64,000 nt of DNA from Psychroserpens sp. SPM9 (GCF_025153525.1 NZ_JANZNR010000002.1:496001-560000), one strand, 5' to 3'. Numbered from the stretch's first letter, positions 46,775-55,809 are shown. The notes: a model not told the origin generated them from the sequence alone. Program-made: numbers and translations.

Positions 46775-47227
46775 ATGTTTTCAGATAAAAAAACAGGACG
46801 TATGGCTTCAGAAACAATTTCACAACAAAACACAATCGCTAAAGGTACTGTAATAACAGGAGATATTGTTAGCGAGGGTGATTTCAGAATTGAAGGCTCA
46901 ATTCAAGGAAATATCAAAACACCAGGAAAGGTCGTCATTGGAAAAACAGGCCTTATAAACGGAACTTTAAAAAGTGCTAATGCAGATATTGAAGGGAAAT
47001 TTATGGGCAAATTATTATTGTCTGACACTTTATCACTTAAATCTTCAGCACATGTTGAAGGAGAAGTTATTGTTGGTAAATTAGCGGTCGAACCAGGAGC
47101 AACTTTTAATGCAACTTGCTCAATGAAAGGCGCTATTAAAGAATTAAGCAATACTAATGCAGCAGGACAACAAACAAGCATCCAAAAACCACAACGACCA
47201 AACCCAGAAAAAGGACAAACCGTTTAA
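46775..47227 (+). CDS. Bactofilin (polymer-forming cytoskeletal protein)
   Basis: A 150-residue protein with the right-handed beta-helix bactofilin core (about 20-120): repeating GDIVSEGDFRIEGSIQG, GKVVIGKTG, ANADIEGKF, and HVEGEVIVGKLAVEPGA. Flexible tails flank it, the C-terminal one rich in Gln, Asn and Pro. Bactofilins form filaments at the membrane and help shape the cell. It follows sprE closely, and its last 71 bases overlap the next gene in another frame, which may couple their expression. Confidence 0.93.
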   Translation: MFSDKKTGRMASETISQQNTIAKGTVITGDIVSEGDFRIEGSIQGNIKTPGKVVIGKTGLINGTLKSANADIEGKFMGKLLLSDTLSLKSSAHVEGEVIVGKLAVEPGATFNATCSMKGAIKELSNTNAAGQQTSIQKPQRPNPEKGQTV

Positions 47228-47423
47228 TACCTACGCAAGGTTTTCGGGGATTGTTATTCAAATGGTTGCTATAATTGGGATTGGGACTTTTATTGGTTAT
47301 AAACTCGACGAAGCCTATCCCAATGAGCACAATCTCTACACGCTTGCGGGTTCATTATCGTCAGTAATCATATCTATAGTTTACATAATAAGACGTATTA
47401 TTGCAGCCTCAAAAGACGATTAA
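47157..47423 (+). CDS. AtpZ/AtpI family protein
   Basis: An 88-residue protein with a polar N-terminus (about 1-22, rich in Gln, Asn, Lys) and two membrane segments (about 30-45 and 61-78); RFSGIVIQMVAIIGIGTFIGYKLDE fits AtpZ/AtpI. These proteins assist ATP synthase assembly or ion supply. The overlap with the bactofilin gene is 71 bases; no later start would keep the first membrane segment. It is four bases upstream of the next membrane protein gene. Confidence 0.85.
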   Translation: MQQDNKQASKNHNDQTQKKDKPFNTYARFSGIVIQMVAIIGIGTFIGYKLDEAYPNEHNLYTLAGSLSSVIISIVYIIRRIIAASKDD

Positions 47424-47426
47424 TAC

Positions 47427-47825
47427 ATGAATGATCTTTTTAAAAAGAGAGAAGTCAATTTTCTTATTCAGCTTATAGCGCTTAGCGCTTTATTGTTTGC
47501 TATACACAGTTATCTAATATATCATTTTGCCAAGGATGTGCTTTTGTTTTTCCCGCTATGGCAGATTTATGTGTTTCACATTATAACTGTTGTAATTATC
47601 TACACCTTAATTAATTACAGAGACGCTATTGGGAAAACCGAAGTGTTTAATACGTTTATTTTTGGCATGCTCGTTAAAATGATTTTGACTATGGTGTTTT
47701 TATTACCATGGATTTTATCTAAACCTGAACAAAAAGGCGTCGACTTAGCTAACTTCTTTATTCCTTATTTTATTTACCTGGCTTTTGAAGTCTTCTCGGT
47801 TGTAAAATTCCTTCAGAAAAAATAA
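47427..47825 (+). CDS. Small membrane protein upstream of atpB (DUF6168-like)
   Basis: A 132-residue protein with four hydrophobic segments. It lies between the AtpZ-like gene and atpB, where an AtpI-like subunit is often found, and I recall the family as DUF6168 in Flavobacteriia, with modest certainty. A role in ATP synthase assembly is inferred from place and topology. A strong promoter follows it, so atpB can be made separately. Confidence 0.65.
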   Translation: MNDLFKKREVNFLIQLIALSALLFAIHSYLIYHFAKDVLLFFPLWQIYVFHIITVVIIYTLINYRDAIGKTEVFNTFIFGMLVKMILTMVFLLPWILSKPEQKGVDLANFFIPYFIYLAFEVFSVVKFLQKK

Positions 47826-47884
47826 GGATTTGAGTTCCATAATCCCTTAAAAATCACCGTATAAAATTATCATCAAATTATTGT

Positions 47885-47914
47885 TTGACAATTAATATAA
47901 TGTACGTACATTTG
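47885..47914 (+). promoter_or_regulatory. Promoter of atpBEFHAG operon
   Basis: TTTG (TTG at the element end), a 19-base spacer and TACATTTG match the Flavobacteriia consensus exactly in spacing. The box ends 39 bases before the atpB ATG. It is the best promoter match in the window. Confidence 0.7.
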
Positions 47915-47952
47915 CACCGAATTTAAAGCAGCGTATTTTTAAGCGATACCAG

Positions 47953-49035
47953 ATGACATTAAACACTTTTAAAAACGTATTATTTTCAGTGCTATTTTTA
48001 GCAGTTTCATTTGCTGGATACGCATCTGATAATAGTGATCCTCAAGAAGGAGAAGAGTTCAACCCCAAAGAAATGATCTTGCATCACGTTAAAGATGCTC
48101 ACGAATTTCATTTATGGGATTGGAAAGGCAAGCCGGTTTCTTTATCATTACCTATTATTTTATGGACAGATAACGGTCTAACAACGTTTTCTTCAAGCCA
48201 ATTTCATCATGATGATACTGGGAAGGTTATCGTAGAGAAGAATGGCGGAAAATTCGTTAAGTTTCACGAGAAAATCTATCAGTTAGATGCCAACGCTACA
48301 ACAGTTGCATTTGATGAAGAACACCACCCGGTAAACGCTCACAAGCCTTTAAATTTTTCTATCACTAGAAATGTATTTATGATGTGGGTATCTGTCATCG
48401 TATTGTTATTAATCTTTTTAACAGCAGCCAGATCTTATAAAAAATCAAAGGATGGTGTTCCAACTGGAATCGCCGGATTTGTAGAGCCACTTATAGTATT
48501 TGTTAGAGATGAAATTGGGAAGCCAATGATTGGAGAGCACAAATACAAGAAGTATATGCCCTACTTGTTAACCATATTTTTCTTTATATGGATCAATAAT
48601 ATTTTTGGATTAATTCCAATTTTAAATGGCGCCAACTTAAGTGGAAACATTGCTTTTACATGTACACTTGCTGTCTTTACATTTATCATTACAACATTAA
48701 GCGGTAACTCTAATTACTGGAAACACATCTTTTGGATGCCAGGAGTTCCTGTACCAATGAAAATATTTTTAATGCCAATAGAAATTATCGGAATGTTTGT
48801 AAAACCTATTTCGTTAATGATTCGTTTGTTTGCTAACATTACCGCAGGACACGTTATCATATTAGCATTAATGTCATTAATATTTGTATTTAAAACTGTA
48901 GCAATCGCTCCGGTATCTGTAGCATTTTCATTATTTATTACAGTTATTGAAATTATTGTAACAGCAATACAAGCATATATATTTACAATATTGTCTGCCT
49001 TATATTTTGGTATGGCAACTGAAGATCATCATTAA
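47953..49035 (+). CDS. atpB: F0F1 ATP synthase subunit a
   Basis: A 360-residue subunit a. It has a cleavable signal-like N-terminus and a periplasmic extension of about 120 residues before the first core membrane helix, as is common in Bacteroidota. The essential Arg is in KPISLMIRLFANITAGH near residue 298, and the last helix carries EIIVTAIQAYIFTIL. It forms the proton channel against the c-ring. Confidence 0.96.
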   Translation: MTLNTFKNVLFSVLFLAVSFAGYASDNSDPQEGEEFNPKEMILHHVKDAHEFHLWDWKGKPVSLSLPIILWTDNGLTTFSSSQFHHDDTGKVIVEKNGGKFVKFHEKIYQLDANATTVAFDEEHHPVNAHKPLNFSITRNVFMMWVSVIVLLLIFLTAARSYKKSKDGVPTGIAGFVEPLIVFVRDEIGKPMIGEHKYKKYMPYLLTIFFFIWINNIFGLIPILNGANLSGNIAFTCTLAVFTFIITTLSGNSNYWKHIFWMPGVPVPMKIFLMPIEIIGMFVKPISLMIRLFANITAGHVIILALMSLIFVFKTVAIAPVSVAFSLFITVIEIIVTAIQAYIFTILSALYFGMATEDHH

Positions 49036-49055
49036 TTAATTTAAATTTTATAACT

Positions 49056-49265
49056 ATGACTATTACTGGAATTGCAGCTATTGGAGCTGGTTTAGCAGCT
49101 ATTGGAGCTGGTGTTGGTATTGGTAAAATTGGTGGGTCTGCTATGGATGCAATGGCTCGTCAACCAGAAATGCACGGAAAGATCCAATCTTCTGCATTAA
49201 TTTTAGCAGCCTTCGTAGAAGCGGTAGCACTATTTGGTGTTGTTGTTGCTTTCTTACAAGGGTAA
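49056..49265 (+). CDS. atpE: F0F1 ATP synthase subunit c
   Basis: A 69-residue hairpin of two membrane helices. The polar loop has MARQPEMHGK, the first helix is rich in Gly-Ala (GAGLAAIGAGVGIGKIGG), and the proton-carrying acidic residue is Glu55 in AAFVEAVALFG. The motif set fits a proton-type rather than a sodium-type c-subunit. It forms the rotor ring. Confidence 0.97.
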   Translation: MTITGIAAIGAGLAAIGAGVGIGKIGGSAMDAMARQPEMHGKIQSSALILAAFVEAVALFGVVVAFLQG

Positions 49266-49340
49266 ACATGAAAAGAAACACAGAAGTAACGGTTGGTTGC
49301 TTCTGTGTCTTTAAAATTTAAGTTACTTAAAACAAAACAA

Positions 49341-49835
49341 ATGGATTTAATTACACCTGAATTTGGTTTAGTATTTTGGACAGCAATAACATTTTTGTTC
49401 TTGCTTTTAATCTTAAGAAAATTTGCTTGGAAACCTATTCTTGGCGCTGTAAGCGATAGAGAAGAAGGGATTAAAACAGCATTAGCTTCTGCTGAAAACG
49501 CTCGTAAAGAGATGGAAAATCTTCAAGCAGATAATGAACGCATTTTAAAAGAAGCAAGATTAGAAAGAGAAACCATGCTTAAAGAAGCACGCGAAATTAA
49601 AGCTAAAATGATTTCAGATGCTAAAGAAGAAGCACAAGAGCAAGCAAATAAAATGATTGCTCAAGCACAAACGGCTATCGAAAGTGAAAAGAAATCTGCT
49701 ATGGCAGAATTAAAAAATCACGTGGCTGGTTTATCTGTAGAGATTGCCGAAAAAGTAGTGCGTCAAGAATTATCTAACAAAGACAAACAACTAGAGTTGG
49801 TTGAGTCAATGTTAAATGAAGCAAAACTAAACTAA
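49341..49835 (+). CDS. atpF: F0F1 ATP synthase subunit b
   Basis: A 164-residue protein with one N-terminal membrane segment (about 8-26, FGLVFWTAITFLFLLLILRKF) and a long charged coiled coil forming the peripheral stalk. I chose the ATG giving MDLITPEFGL, the usual start in Bacteroidota; an in-frame start 16 codons earlier is unlikely. It sits between the c and delta genes in the usual order. Confidence 0.96.
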   Translation: MDLITPEFGLVFWTAITFLFLLLILRKFAWKPILGAVSDREEGIKTALASAENARKEMENLQADNERILKEARLERETMLKEAREIKAKMISDAKEEAQEQANKMIAQAQTAIESEKKSAMAELKNHVAGLSVEIAEKVVRQELSNKDKQLELVESMLNEAKLN

Positions 49836-49841
49836 GAAACA

Positions 49842-50378
49842 ATGGCAGGAGCAAGAGCAGCAATACGTTACGCAAAAGCAGTGTTAAGCTTGGCATCAGA
49901 TCAAAAAACAGCTGAGGTTGTAAACACTGATATGAAGCTAATAGCAACTACAATTGCAAACAGTAAAGACTTAAGCGAAATGCTTCAAAGTCCTGTAGTA
50001 AGATCATCAGAAAAGAAAGCAGTATTGTTAGAAGTTTTTAAAGGTTCTAATGCAATGACCGCTAATTTGATTGATACTTTAATTTCAAATAAAAGATTAG
50101 CTCTCCTAAGCGATGTAGCCACAAGTTACAATCATTTATATGATGAGTTAAAAGGAACTCAAGTTGCAAAAGTAACTACTGCTGTTCCTTTAACCGATGA
50201 CTTAAGAGTTAAAGTTTTAGCTAAAGTTAAAGAACTCACAGGAAAAGATGTTGAAGTTGAAAACAGTATTGACGAAAACATCCTTGGAGGTTTCATTTTG
50301 CGTGTTGGAGACATACAATATAACGCAAGTGTAGCGAATAAATTGAATACATTAAAAAGAGAATTTACATTAAATTAA
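49842..50378 (+). CDS. atpH: F0F1 ATP synthase subunit delta
   Basis: A 178-residue OSCP/delta protein with a helical N-terminal domain (RYAKAVLSLASDQ) and a C-terminal domain with the conserved IDENILGGFILRVGD segment. It joins the F1 head to the peripheral stalk. It lies six bases after atpF and 59 bases before atpA; the gap has an imperfect hairpin. Confidence 0.95.
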   Translation: MAGARAAIRYAKAVLSLASDQKTAEVVNTDMKLIATTIANSKDLSEMLQSPVVRSSEKKAVLLEVFKGSNAMTANLIDTLISNKRLALLSDVATSYNHLYDELKGTQVAKVTTAVPLTDDLRVKVLAKVKELTGKDVEVENSIDENILGGFILRVGDIQYNASVANKLNTLKREFTLN

Positions 50379-50389
50379 TATAGTTTTAG

Positions 50390-50412
50390 GTTAGTTATTT
50401 TTAGTAGCTAAC
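50390..50412. repeat. Imperfect hairpin between atpH and atpA
   Basis: GTTAGTTA and TAGCTAAC can pair with one mismatch around a 7-base loop, and short AGCTAA units follow directly. There is no T-run, so it may act as mRNA stabiliser or processing site rather than terminator, or be chance. Confidence 0.35.
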
Positions 50413-50437
50413 AGCTAAAAGCTAAAGACTAAATAAA

Positions 50438-52018
50438 ATGGCAGAAGTAAAACCAGCTGAGATATCAGCAATCTTAAAACAACAACTTTCAGGATTTGAA
50501 GCAGGTGCTTCTTTAGACGAAGTTGGAACAGTATTAACTGCAGGTGATGGTATTGTACGTGCTTACGGATTATCTAACGCTCAATATGGTGAGTTAGTAG
50601 AATTCGATGGCGGATTAGAAGGTATCGTACTTAACCTTGAAGAAGATAACGTAGGTATTGTATTATTAGGTACAGCAACAGGAGTAAAAGAAGGCTCTAC
50701 AGTAAAACGTACTGGTCGTATCGCATCTGTTAACGTAGGTGAAGGTATTGTTGGACGTGTTGTAGATACTTTAGGAAATCCTATAGATGGTAAAGGACCA
50801 ATTGCTGGTGAAACTTACCAAATGCCATTAGAACGTAAAGCACCTGGTGTTATTTATAGAGAGCCAGTTACTGAACCATTACAAACAGGAATTAAAGCAA
50901 TTGATGCCATGATTCCAGTTGGTAGAGGTCAACGTGAGTTGGTTATTGGTGACCGTCAAACAGGTAAAACAACAGTTTGTATTGATGCGATCTTAAATCA
51001 AAAAGAATTTTATGATGCAGGTAACCCTGTATATTGTATATATGTAGCTGTTGGTCAAAAGGCATCAACGGTTGCAAACATTGCTAAAACCTTAGAAGAA
51101 AAAGGTGCTTTAGCATACACCACGATAGTTGCTGCAAATGCATCAGATCCTGCTGCTATGCAGGTTTATGCACCAATGACAGGAGCTTCTATTGGAGAGT
51201 ATTTTAGAGATACAGGTAGACCTGCTTTAATTGTATTTGATGATTTATCAAAACAAGCCGTAGCTTACCGTGAGGTATCGTTATTATTACGTCGTCCTCC
51301 AGGACGTGAGGCGTATCCTGGTGACGTTTTCTACTTACACTCAAGATTATTAGAACGTTCTGCAAAAATCATTAATGATGACGCTATTGCTAAAGAAATG
51401 AATGACCTTCCAGAGTCATTAAAACCAATCGTAAAAGGTGGTGGATCTTTAACAGCATTACCAATTATTGAAACTCAAGCAGGTGACGTTTCTGCATATA
51501 TTCCAACAAACGTAATTTCGATTACCGATGGACAAATTTTCTTAGATGGAGATTTATTTAACTCTGGTGTACGTCCAGCAATTAACGTAGGTATTTCGGT
51601 ATCGCGTGTTGGTGGTAATGCACAAATTAAATCTATGAAAAAAGTATCTGGTACTTTAAAATTAGACCAGGCTCAGTTCCGTGAACTAGAAGCTTTTGCG
51701 AAATTTGGATCAGATTTAGATGCTGTTACATTAAATGTAATTGAAAAAGGAAAGCGTAATGTTGAGATTTTAAAGCAAGCTCAAAACGATCCGTTTACTG
51801 TTGAAGATCAAGTAGCAATTATTTATGCAGGATCTAAAAACTTATTAAAAGATGTTCCTGTAAATAAAGTGAAAGAATTTGAAAGAGATTTTATCGAGTT
51901 CTTAAAAGCGAAACATTCTGATGTTTTAAGCACATTAAAAGCAGGAAAATTAACTGATGAAGTTACAGATACATTAACCAATGTAGCTAAAGACTTATCA
52001 GGAAAGTATAGAGCATAA
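50438..52018 (+). CDS. atpA: F0F1 ATP synthase subunit alpha
   Basis: A 526-residue subunit with GDRQTGKT as the P-loop, the [11 protein letters not shown] block, and [17 protein letters not shown] followed by [27 protein letters not shown]. It forms half of the F1 hexamer with beta, which is not encoded in the window. A REP-like element lies between it and atpG. Confidence 0.98.
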   Translation: MAEVKPAEISAILKQQLSGFEAGASLDEVGTVLTAGDGIVRAYGLSNAQYGELVEFDGGLEGIVLNLEEDNVGIVLLGTATGVKEGSTVKRTGRIASVNVGEGIVGRVVDTLGNPIDGKGPIAGETYQMPLERKAPGVIYREPVTEPLQTGIKAIDAMIPVGRGQRELVIGDRQTGKTTVCIDAILNQKEFYDAGNPVYCIYVAVGQKASTVANIAKTLEEKGALAYTTIVAANASDPAAMQVYAPMTGASIGEYFRDTGRPALIVFDDLSKQAVAYREVSLLLRRPPGREAYPGDVFYLHSRLLERSAKIINDDAIAKEMNDLPESLKPIVKGGGSLTALPIIETQAGDVSAYIPTNVISITDGQIFLDGDLFNSGVRPAINVGISVSRVGGNAQIKSMKKVSGTLKLDQAQFRELEAFAKFGSDLDAVTLNVIEKGKRNVEILKQAQNDPFTVEDQVAIIYAGSKNLLKDVPVNKVKEFERDFIEFLKAKHSDVLSTLKAGKLTDEVTDTLTNVAKDLSGKYRA

Positions 52019-52020
52019 TT

Positions 52021-52095
52021 GTCATTCCTGTTTCGGCAGGAATCTCAGGTTTTGAAGTTCAATTAAAATAGATTCCGCAGTTAGTGCGGAATGAC
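52021..52095. repeat. REP-like double hairpin, copy B, inside atp operon
   Basis: Two small hairpins (ATTCCTG/CAGGAAT, and ATTCCGCA/TGCGGAAT around a 5-base loop) stand in inverted orientation, with outer ends GTCATTCC and GGAATGAC. The whole 75-base unit is an inverted pair and begins two bases after the atpA stop and ends nine bases before the atpG ATG. Confidence 0.8.
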
Positions 52096-52104
52096 AAAAA
52101 TAGA

Positions 52105-52965
52105 ATGGCAAATTTAAAAGAAATACGTAACAGAATATCTTCAGTATCATCAACGATGCAAATTACCAGTGCCATGAAAATGGTATCGGCAGCAAAGTTG
52201 AAGAAGGCTCAAGATGCTATTACTGCAATGCGTCCATATTCAGATAAGTTGACCGAACTTTTACAAAGTTTAAGCGCGACTTTAGATGGGGATTCTGGAA
52301 GTAAGTTTGCAACGCAACGTGAAGTAAAAAACGTATTATTAGTAGTGATTACCTCTAACAGAGGGCTTGCAGGTGCATTTAACTCTAATATCATTAAAGA
52401 GGCTACAAATCTTACTAAAGAAAAGTATGCAGAACAAGAGGTCTCTTATTTGGCGATAGGTAAAAAAGCGAATGACGCCTTTAAAAAGACAAATAAGGTT
52501 ATTGCAAACAAAAGTGAAATTTTTGATGATTTAACTTTTGATAATGTTGCCGAAATTGCACAAATGTTAATGGATAAGTTTGTTGAAGGCGAATTCGATA
52601 AAATTGAAGTTGTTTACAATAAGTTTAAAAATGCAGCAACGCAAATCATTATGAATGAGCAATTTTTACCAATTGTTCCTATGGAAGGTGAAGCCAATAC
52701 TAATGTTGATTATATTTTTGAACCTTCAAAAGAAGAAATTGTTGAACAACTAATTCCGAAGTCTTTAAAGACTCAATTATATAAGTCTATTCGTGATAGT
52801 TTTGCTTCAGAACATGGAGCACGTATGACAGCAATGCATAAAGCAACAGATAATGCAACAGAATTGAGAGATCAATTGAAATTAACATACAATAAAGCAC
52901 GTCAGGCTGCAATTACTAACGAAATTCTTGAAATCGTTGGTGGTGCAGAAGCGCTAAATAATTAA
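52105..52965 (+). CDS. atpG: F0F1 ATP synthase subunit gamma
   Basis: A 286-residue gamma subunit. The N-terminus MANLKEIRNRISSVSSTMQITSAMKMVSAAKL, the SNRGLAGAFNSNI block and the C-terminal YNKARQAAITNEILEIVGGAEAL helix are diagnostic. It is the central rotor shaft. The ATG giving MANLKEIR was chosen; the longer frame would include part of the REP-like element. It ends the operon; atpD and atpC are not here. Confidence 0.97.
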   Translation: MANLKEIRNRISSVSSTMQITSAMKMVSAAKLKKAQDAITAMRPYSDKLTELLQSLSATLDGDSGSKFATQREVKNVLLVVITSNRGLAGAFNSNIIKEATNLTKEKYAEQEVSYLAIGKKANDAFKKTNKVIANKSEIFDDLTFDNVAEIAQMLMDKFVEGEFDKIEVVYNKFKNAATQIIMNEQFLPIVPMEGEANTNVDYIFEPSKEEIVEQLIPKSLKTQLYKSIRDSFASEHGARMTAMHKATDNATELRDQLKLTYNKARQAAITNEILEIVGGAEALNN

Positions 52966-52997
52966 GCGTGAGAATTGAATAATGACTAGTTTTATTC

Positions 52998-53026
52998 GTC
53001 ATGCTGAACCTGTTTCAGCATCACAC
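52998..53026. repeat. REP-like hairpin, copy C
   Basis: GTC then ATGCTGAA, loop CCTGT, TTCAGCAT, then CAC. It is a single hairpin with the same 8-bp stem and 5-base loop plan as the other copies but different paired bases, lying 32 bases after the atpG stop. Confidence 0.75.
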
Positions 53027-53034
53027 AAAAAGAT

Positions 53035-53066
53035 AAAACCCAACACTTAAGGTGTTGGGTTTTTTT
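53035..53066 (+). terminator. Terminator of the atp operon
   Basis: AAAACCCAACAC, a 5-base loop and GTGTTGGGT followed by a run of T form a strong stem of 12 pairs. It ends the atpB-G transcript about 70 bases after the atpG stop; the A-rich left arm may also allow ending in the reverse direction. Confidence 0.88.
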
Positions 53067-53138
53067 ATGCTTGAATATTTTTCTGTAACATTTTAGTGAT
53101 TTTGTATCTAAAGAGAAAAATCAATTAAAATTTACAGT

Positions 53139-53981
53139 ATGAAAACAATTAAAAACAAGATGCTATTTACCTTTGTTGTGTTTAGTATCACCTTACAAGC
53201 TCAAACCAAAGCTTTTGAAGTTGAAGTTAAAGGTCAAGGAGATCCAATATTATTATTTCCAGGATTTACCAGTACTGGAGATGTTTGGAAAGATGTCGTA
53301 GCCGACTTATCTAAAACTTATGAGTGTCATATTTTTACATTTGCAGGGTTTGGTGATGTCGCTCCAATAGAGACGCCATGGCTTCCCAAAATCAGGAATA
53401 GTATAAGCCAATATATTTCACACCATAAACTGGATGAGGCAACAATTATCGGACATAGTTTGGGAGGTACATTAGGATTATGGTTAGCTACTGAAAAGAA
53501 TGCCAAATACACTAAAGTTATTGTTGTTGATGCATTGCCTTCAACGGGTGCCCTAATGATGCCAAACTTTAACAGTGAAACTATAGTATATGATAACCCA
53601 TACAATAAAAGGCTATTACAAATGGATGCGATTAGTTTTGAGGCGATGGCAACCCAAATGGCAACTGCAATGTCATTAAATAAAGATAAACATACTTTAA
53701 TTAGAGATTGGATACTTAAAGCAGACCGAAAAACTTATGTATATGGTTATACCGATTTGCTTAAATTAGATTTGAGAGAGTCCATTTCTAAAATTACTGT
53801 TCCAATTACCGTTCTGGCTGCAACTGAACCCTATGGAAAAGATCTAGTGACGAAGACCTATGAAACACAGTATAAAAATTTAAAAGCCTATACCATAAAG
53901 TTTGCTGAAGAATCTGCACATTTCATTATGTTTGATCAGCCAGGATGGTTATTAAATAGAATTAAAGAAGAATTACATTAA
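53139..53981 (+). CDS. Exported alpha/beta hydrolase
   Basis: A 280-residue protein with a signal peptide (about 1-21, ending LQAQ) and an alpha/beta-hydrolase fold. The nucleophile elbow is GHSLGG with Ser107, the oxyanion loop LFPGFTSTG lies near residue 40, and the likely catalytic His is in SAHFIMFDQPGW. The substrate is unknown; a periplasmic esterase or peptidase is likely. It lies three bases upstream of the sigma-factor gene, so the operon may be autoregulated. Confidence 0.88.
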   Translation: MKTIKNKMLFTFVVFSITLQAQTKAFEVEVKGQGDPILLFPGFTSTGDVWKDVVADLSKTYECHIFTFAGFGDVAPIETPWLPKIRNSISQYISHHKLDEATIIGHSLGGTLGLWLATEKNAKYTKVIVVDALPSTGALMMPNFNSETIVYDNPYNKRLLQMDAISFEAMATQMATAMSLNKDKHTLIRDWILKADRKTYVYGYTDLLKLDLRESISKITVPITVLAATEPYGKDLVTKTYETQYKNLKAYTIKFAEESAHFIMFDQPGWLLNRIKEELH

Positions 53982-53984
53982 TAA

Positions 53985-54476
53985 ATGAAAAAACCCTTAG
54001 AGCACCAATTTAAAACGGTCTATGATGCTAATTATTCTAGAGTGATGCGTTTGTGTTTAGGATATACCAATGGCGATACGATGCTTTCAAATGACCTAAC
54101 TCAGGATGTTTTTATTAAAGTATGGGAAAATTTAGAATCGTTTAGAAACCAATCGAGTATATCAACATGGATTTACAGAATTGCAGTAAATACATGTCTA
54201 TTAGAATTAAGGAAAAAGAGAACAATTAGATTAACCGCACAAGGCAATCAACTAGAAAAATTTAAGGATGATATTTCTAATGATAATGAAGCAAAACTCA
54301 AGCAACTTTATGTATGTATAAGCCAATTAAATAGCGAAAATAGAACTATTATTTTGTTAGAATTAGAAGAACTACCACAAAAAGAAATAGCAGAAATCAT
54401 GGGCTTATCTCACGATACTATTAGAGTAAGAATCCATAGAATTAAAAGTGAATTAACTAAATGCGTTAAAAAATGA
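53985..54476 (+). CDS. ECF-type RNA polymerase sigma factor
   Basis: A 163-residue sigma-70 family protein with region 2 (about 8-70: DLTQDVFIKVWENLESF and STWIYRIAVNTCL) and region 4 (about 105-160: SENRTIILLELEEL and EIAEIMGLSHDTIRVRIHRIKSEL). It has no extra C-terminal domain. It would direct RNA polymerase to a small regulon, probably in reply to an envelope signal. The stop overlaps the next gene as ATGA, the usual link to an anti-sigma gene. Confidence 0.94.
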   Translation: MKKPLEHQFKTVYDANYSRVMRLCLGYTNGDTMLSNDLTQDVFIKVWENLESFRNQSSISTWIYRIAVNTCLLELRKKRTIRLTAQGNQLEKFKDDISNDNEAKLKQLYVCISQLNSENRTIILLELEELPQKEIAEIMGLSHDTIRVRIHRIKSELTKCVKK

Positions 54477-55027
54477 CAATGTTTGAAGATTTAAAGTCCC
54501 AATGGGAAAACCAACCACAACCAAATACACCCGAACAAGGTTCAAAATTGATAGTTGATAAAATGAAAGGCCTTAGTAAAAAACAGGCTATAACTAACTG
54601 GGTTTTATGGACTACGATACTAATATTAATAGGCTTTTTTTTCTATGTTGAAGCCTTCAATGATACAATAGTTACCTTTGCTTTATTGTTGATGATGAGT
54701 TCATTACTAGTAAGAATATTTGTTGAATACTTTAGCATTAAAAAATTGAGAGCTATTGATGTTACCGAAAATTCATCGGTTTTTCGTACCACAATAATTT
54801 CTTATTATAAAAGTAGAATACGAACTCATTATGTAACAACACCTATCATTATCATTCTCTATAGCTTCGGCTTTATATTATTACTGCCAACTTTTAAAAG
54901 GGAACTTTCCGAAGGCTTTTATACATATATCGTTTGCTCGGCAGTAATCGTTTTAATTGTAATGGTGATTTTTATTAGAAATCAAATCAAAAACGAACTT
55001 TCAATCTTAAAAGGGCTACAGATTTAA
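54473..55027 (+). CDS. Membrane protein, candidate anti-sigma factor
   Basis: A 184-residue protein with a cytoplasmic N-terminus of about 42 residues (MFEDLKSQWENQP...) and four membrane segments. It has no zinc-binding HxxxCxxC motif of the usual anti-sigma proteins. Its tight overlap with the sigma-factor gene suggests it holds the sigma factor at the membrane, but that is inference. No family name is recognised. Confidence 0.7.
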   Translation: MTMFEDLKSQWENQPQPNTPEQGSKLIVDKMKGLSKKQAITNWVLWTTILILIGFFFYVEAFNDTIVTFALLLMMSSLLVRIFVEYFSIKKLRAIDVTENSSVFRTTIISYYKSRIRTHYVTTPIIIILYSFGFILLLPTFKRELSEGFYTYIVCSAVIVLIVMVIFIRNQIKNELSILKGLQI

Positions 55028-55228
55028 AAATACGCTAACTTAAATTTAATAAGCCTCTATAAATATTTGGCAATCAGCTTTTAATTAAAGTTGTATTTAA
55101 ATTTAGGAGGCTGTATGAATTAAAAAATCGCTTAATTGATGTGTATTTCGTCGATAAAATATACTTTTAATCGACTGGTTAGCTTTTTTTTATATATATT
55201 GCCCTCCCAAATCTTAACCTCAATTGAC

Positions 55229-55756
55229 ATGAAATTATTCAAAAAAATGACTTTTGCTATACTTTTTGTAACAGTCATTGCAACGACCTTTCAATGTGCG
55301 AGCTCAAAAGTAGTCGCCACACAATTTGAACAAGACACACCATTTAATATTAAACCAGTTGCTTTTCAAGAATGGTATGCAGGTATTAAAATAGGTACGA
55401 CTGGCTTAAATGTATTTCTTCCATTAACTAATGTAGATCAAAATGTTACCATAGACAGCATTTACTTTAGAAACTTAAAAGGGAAATTACAAGAAAAAGG
55501 CGAAAAGTATATCGCCACACTTCAAAACACTACAAAAGGCTATACCTTTAAAAAATCAGAACGCCCTGCCGATTATCCGTTTATGCTTCAAGATTACGAA
55601 TGTGTAATTAGTTATATTGAAAATGGAGTCACTAAATACTATAAAATTACTCAGCTTAATGAAGTCGCTGGAACCTACTATGAAAATGGACCTCCATCTT
55701 TATACTTAAAGAGTGCTTCATCAGGAATGGCAACTCTTGATGATGATGAGGATTAA
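55229..55756 (+). CDS. Hypothetical lipoprotein, first of tandem paralogues
   Basis: A 175-residue lipoprotein (lipobox TFQC, Cys23). The mature part has AGIKIGTTGLNVFLPLTN, DSIYFRNLKG and YECVISYIENGVTKYYKI, which recur in the next gene. I recognise no named family or catalytic motif. It lies 200 bases after the sigma/membrane-protein operon, and that gap shows no clear promoter, so it may be a separate unit. The ATG giving MKLFKKM was chosen because it makes a proper signal peptide. A terminator follows. Confidence 0.75.
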   Translation: MKLFKKMTFAILFVTVIATTFQCASSKVVATQFEQDTPFNIKPVAFQEWYAGIKIGTTGLNVFLPLTNVDQNVTIDSIYFRNLKGKLQEKGEKYIATLQNTTKGYTFKKSERPADYPFMLQDYECVISYIENGVTKYYKITQLNEVAGTYYENGPPSLYLKSASSGMATLDDDED

Positions 55757-55779
55757 AAAATTCTAGAATTAATAACTTT

Positions 55780-55809
55780 AAGTCTTGTTTCTATAGCAAG
55801 ACTTTTTTT
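55780..55809 (+). terminator. Rho-independent terminator between tandem lipoproteins
   Basis: AAGTCTTG, a 9-base loop and CAAGACTT followed by a run of T. It separates the two paralogous lipoprotein genes, so the second needs its own promoter or readthrough. Confidence 0.85.

Noticed and set aside
47157-52965. Missing atpD and atpC as a sign of a broken ATP synthase operon
   Set aside because: In Bacteroidota these two genes usually lie in a separate place, so their absence here is expected.
55110-55130. AGGAGG-like sequence followed by ATGAATTAA, suggesting a tiny gene or leader
   Set aside because: The frame has only two codons, and Shine-Dalgarno sites are seldom used in Bacteroidota. 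It is most likely chance.
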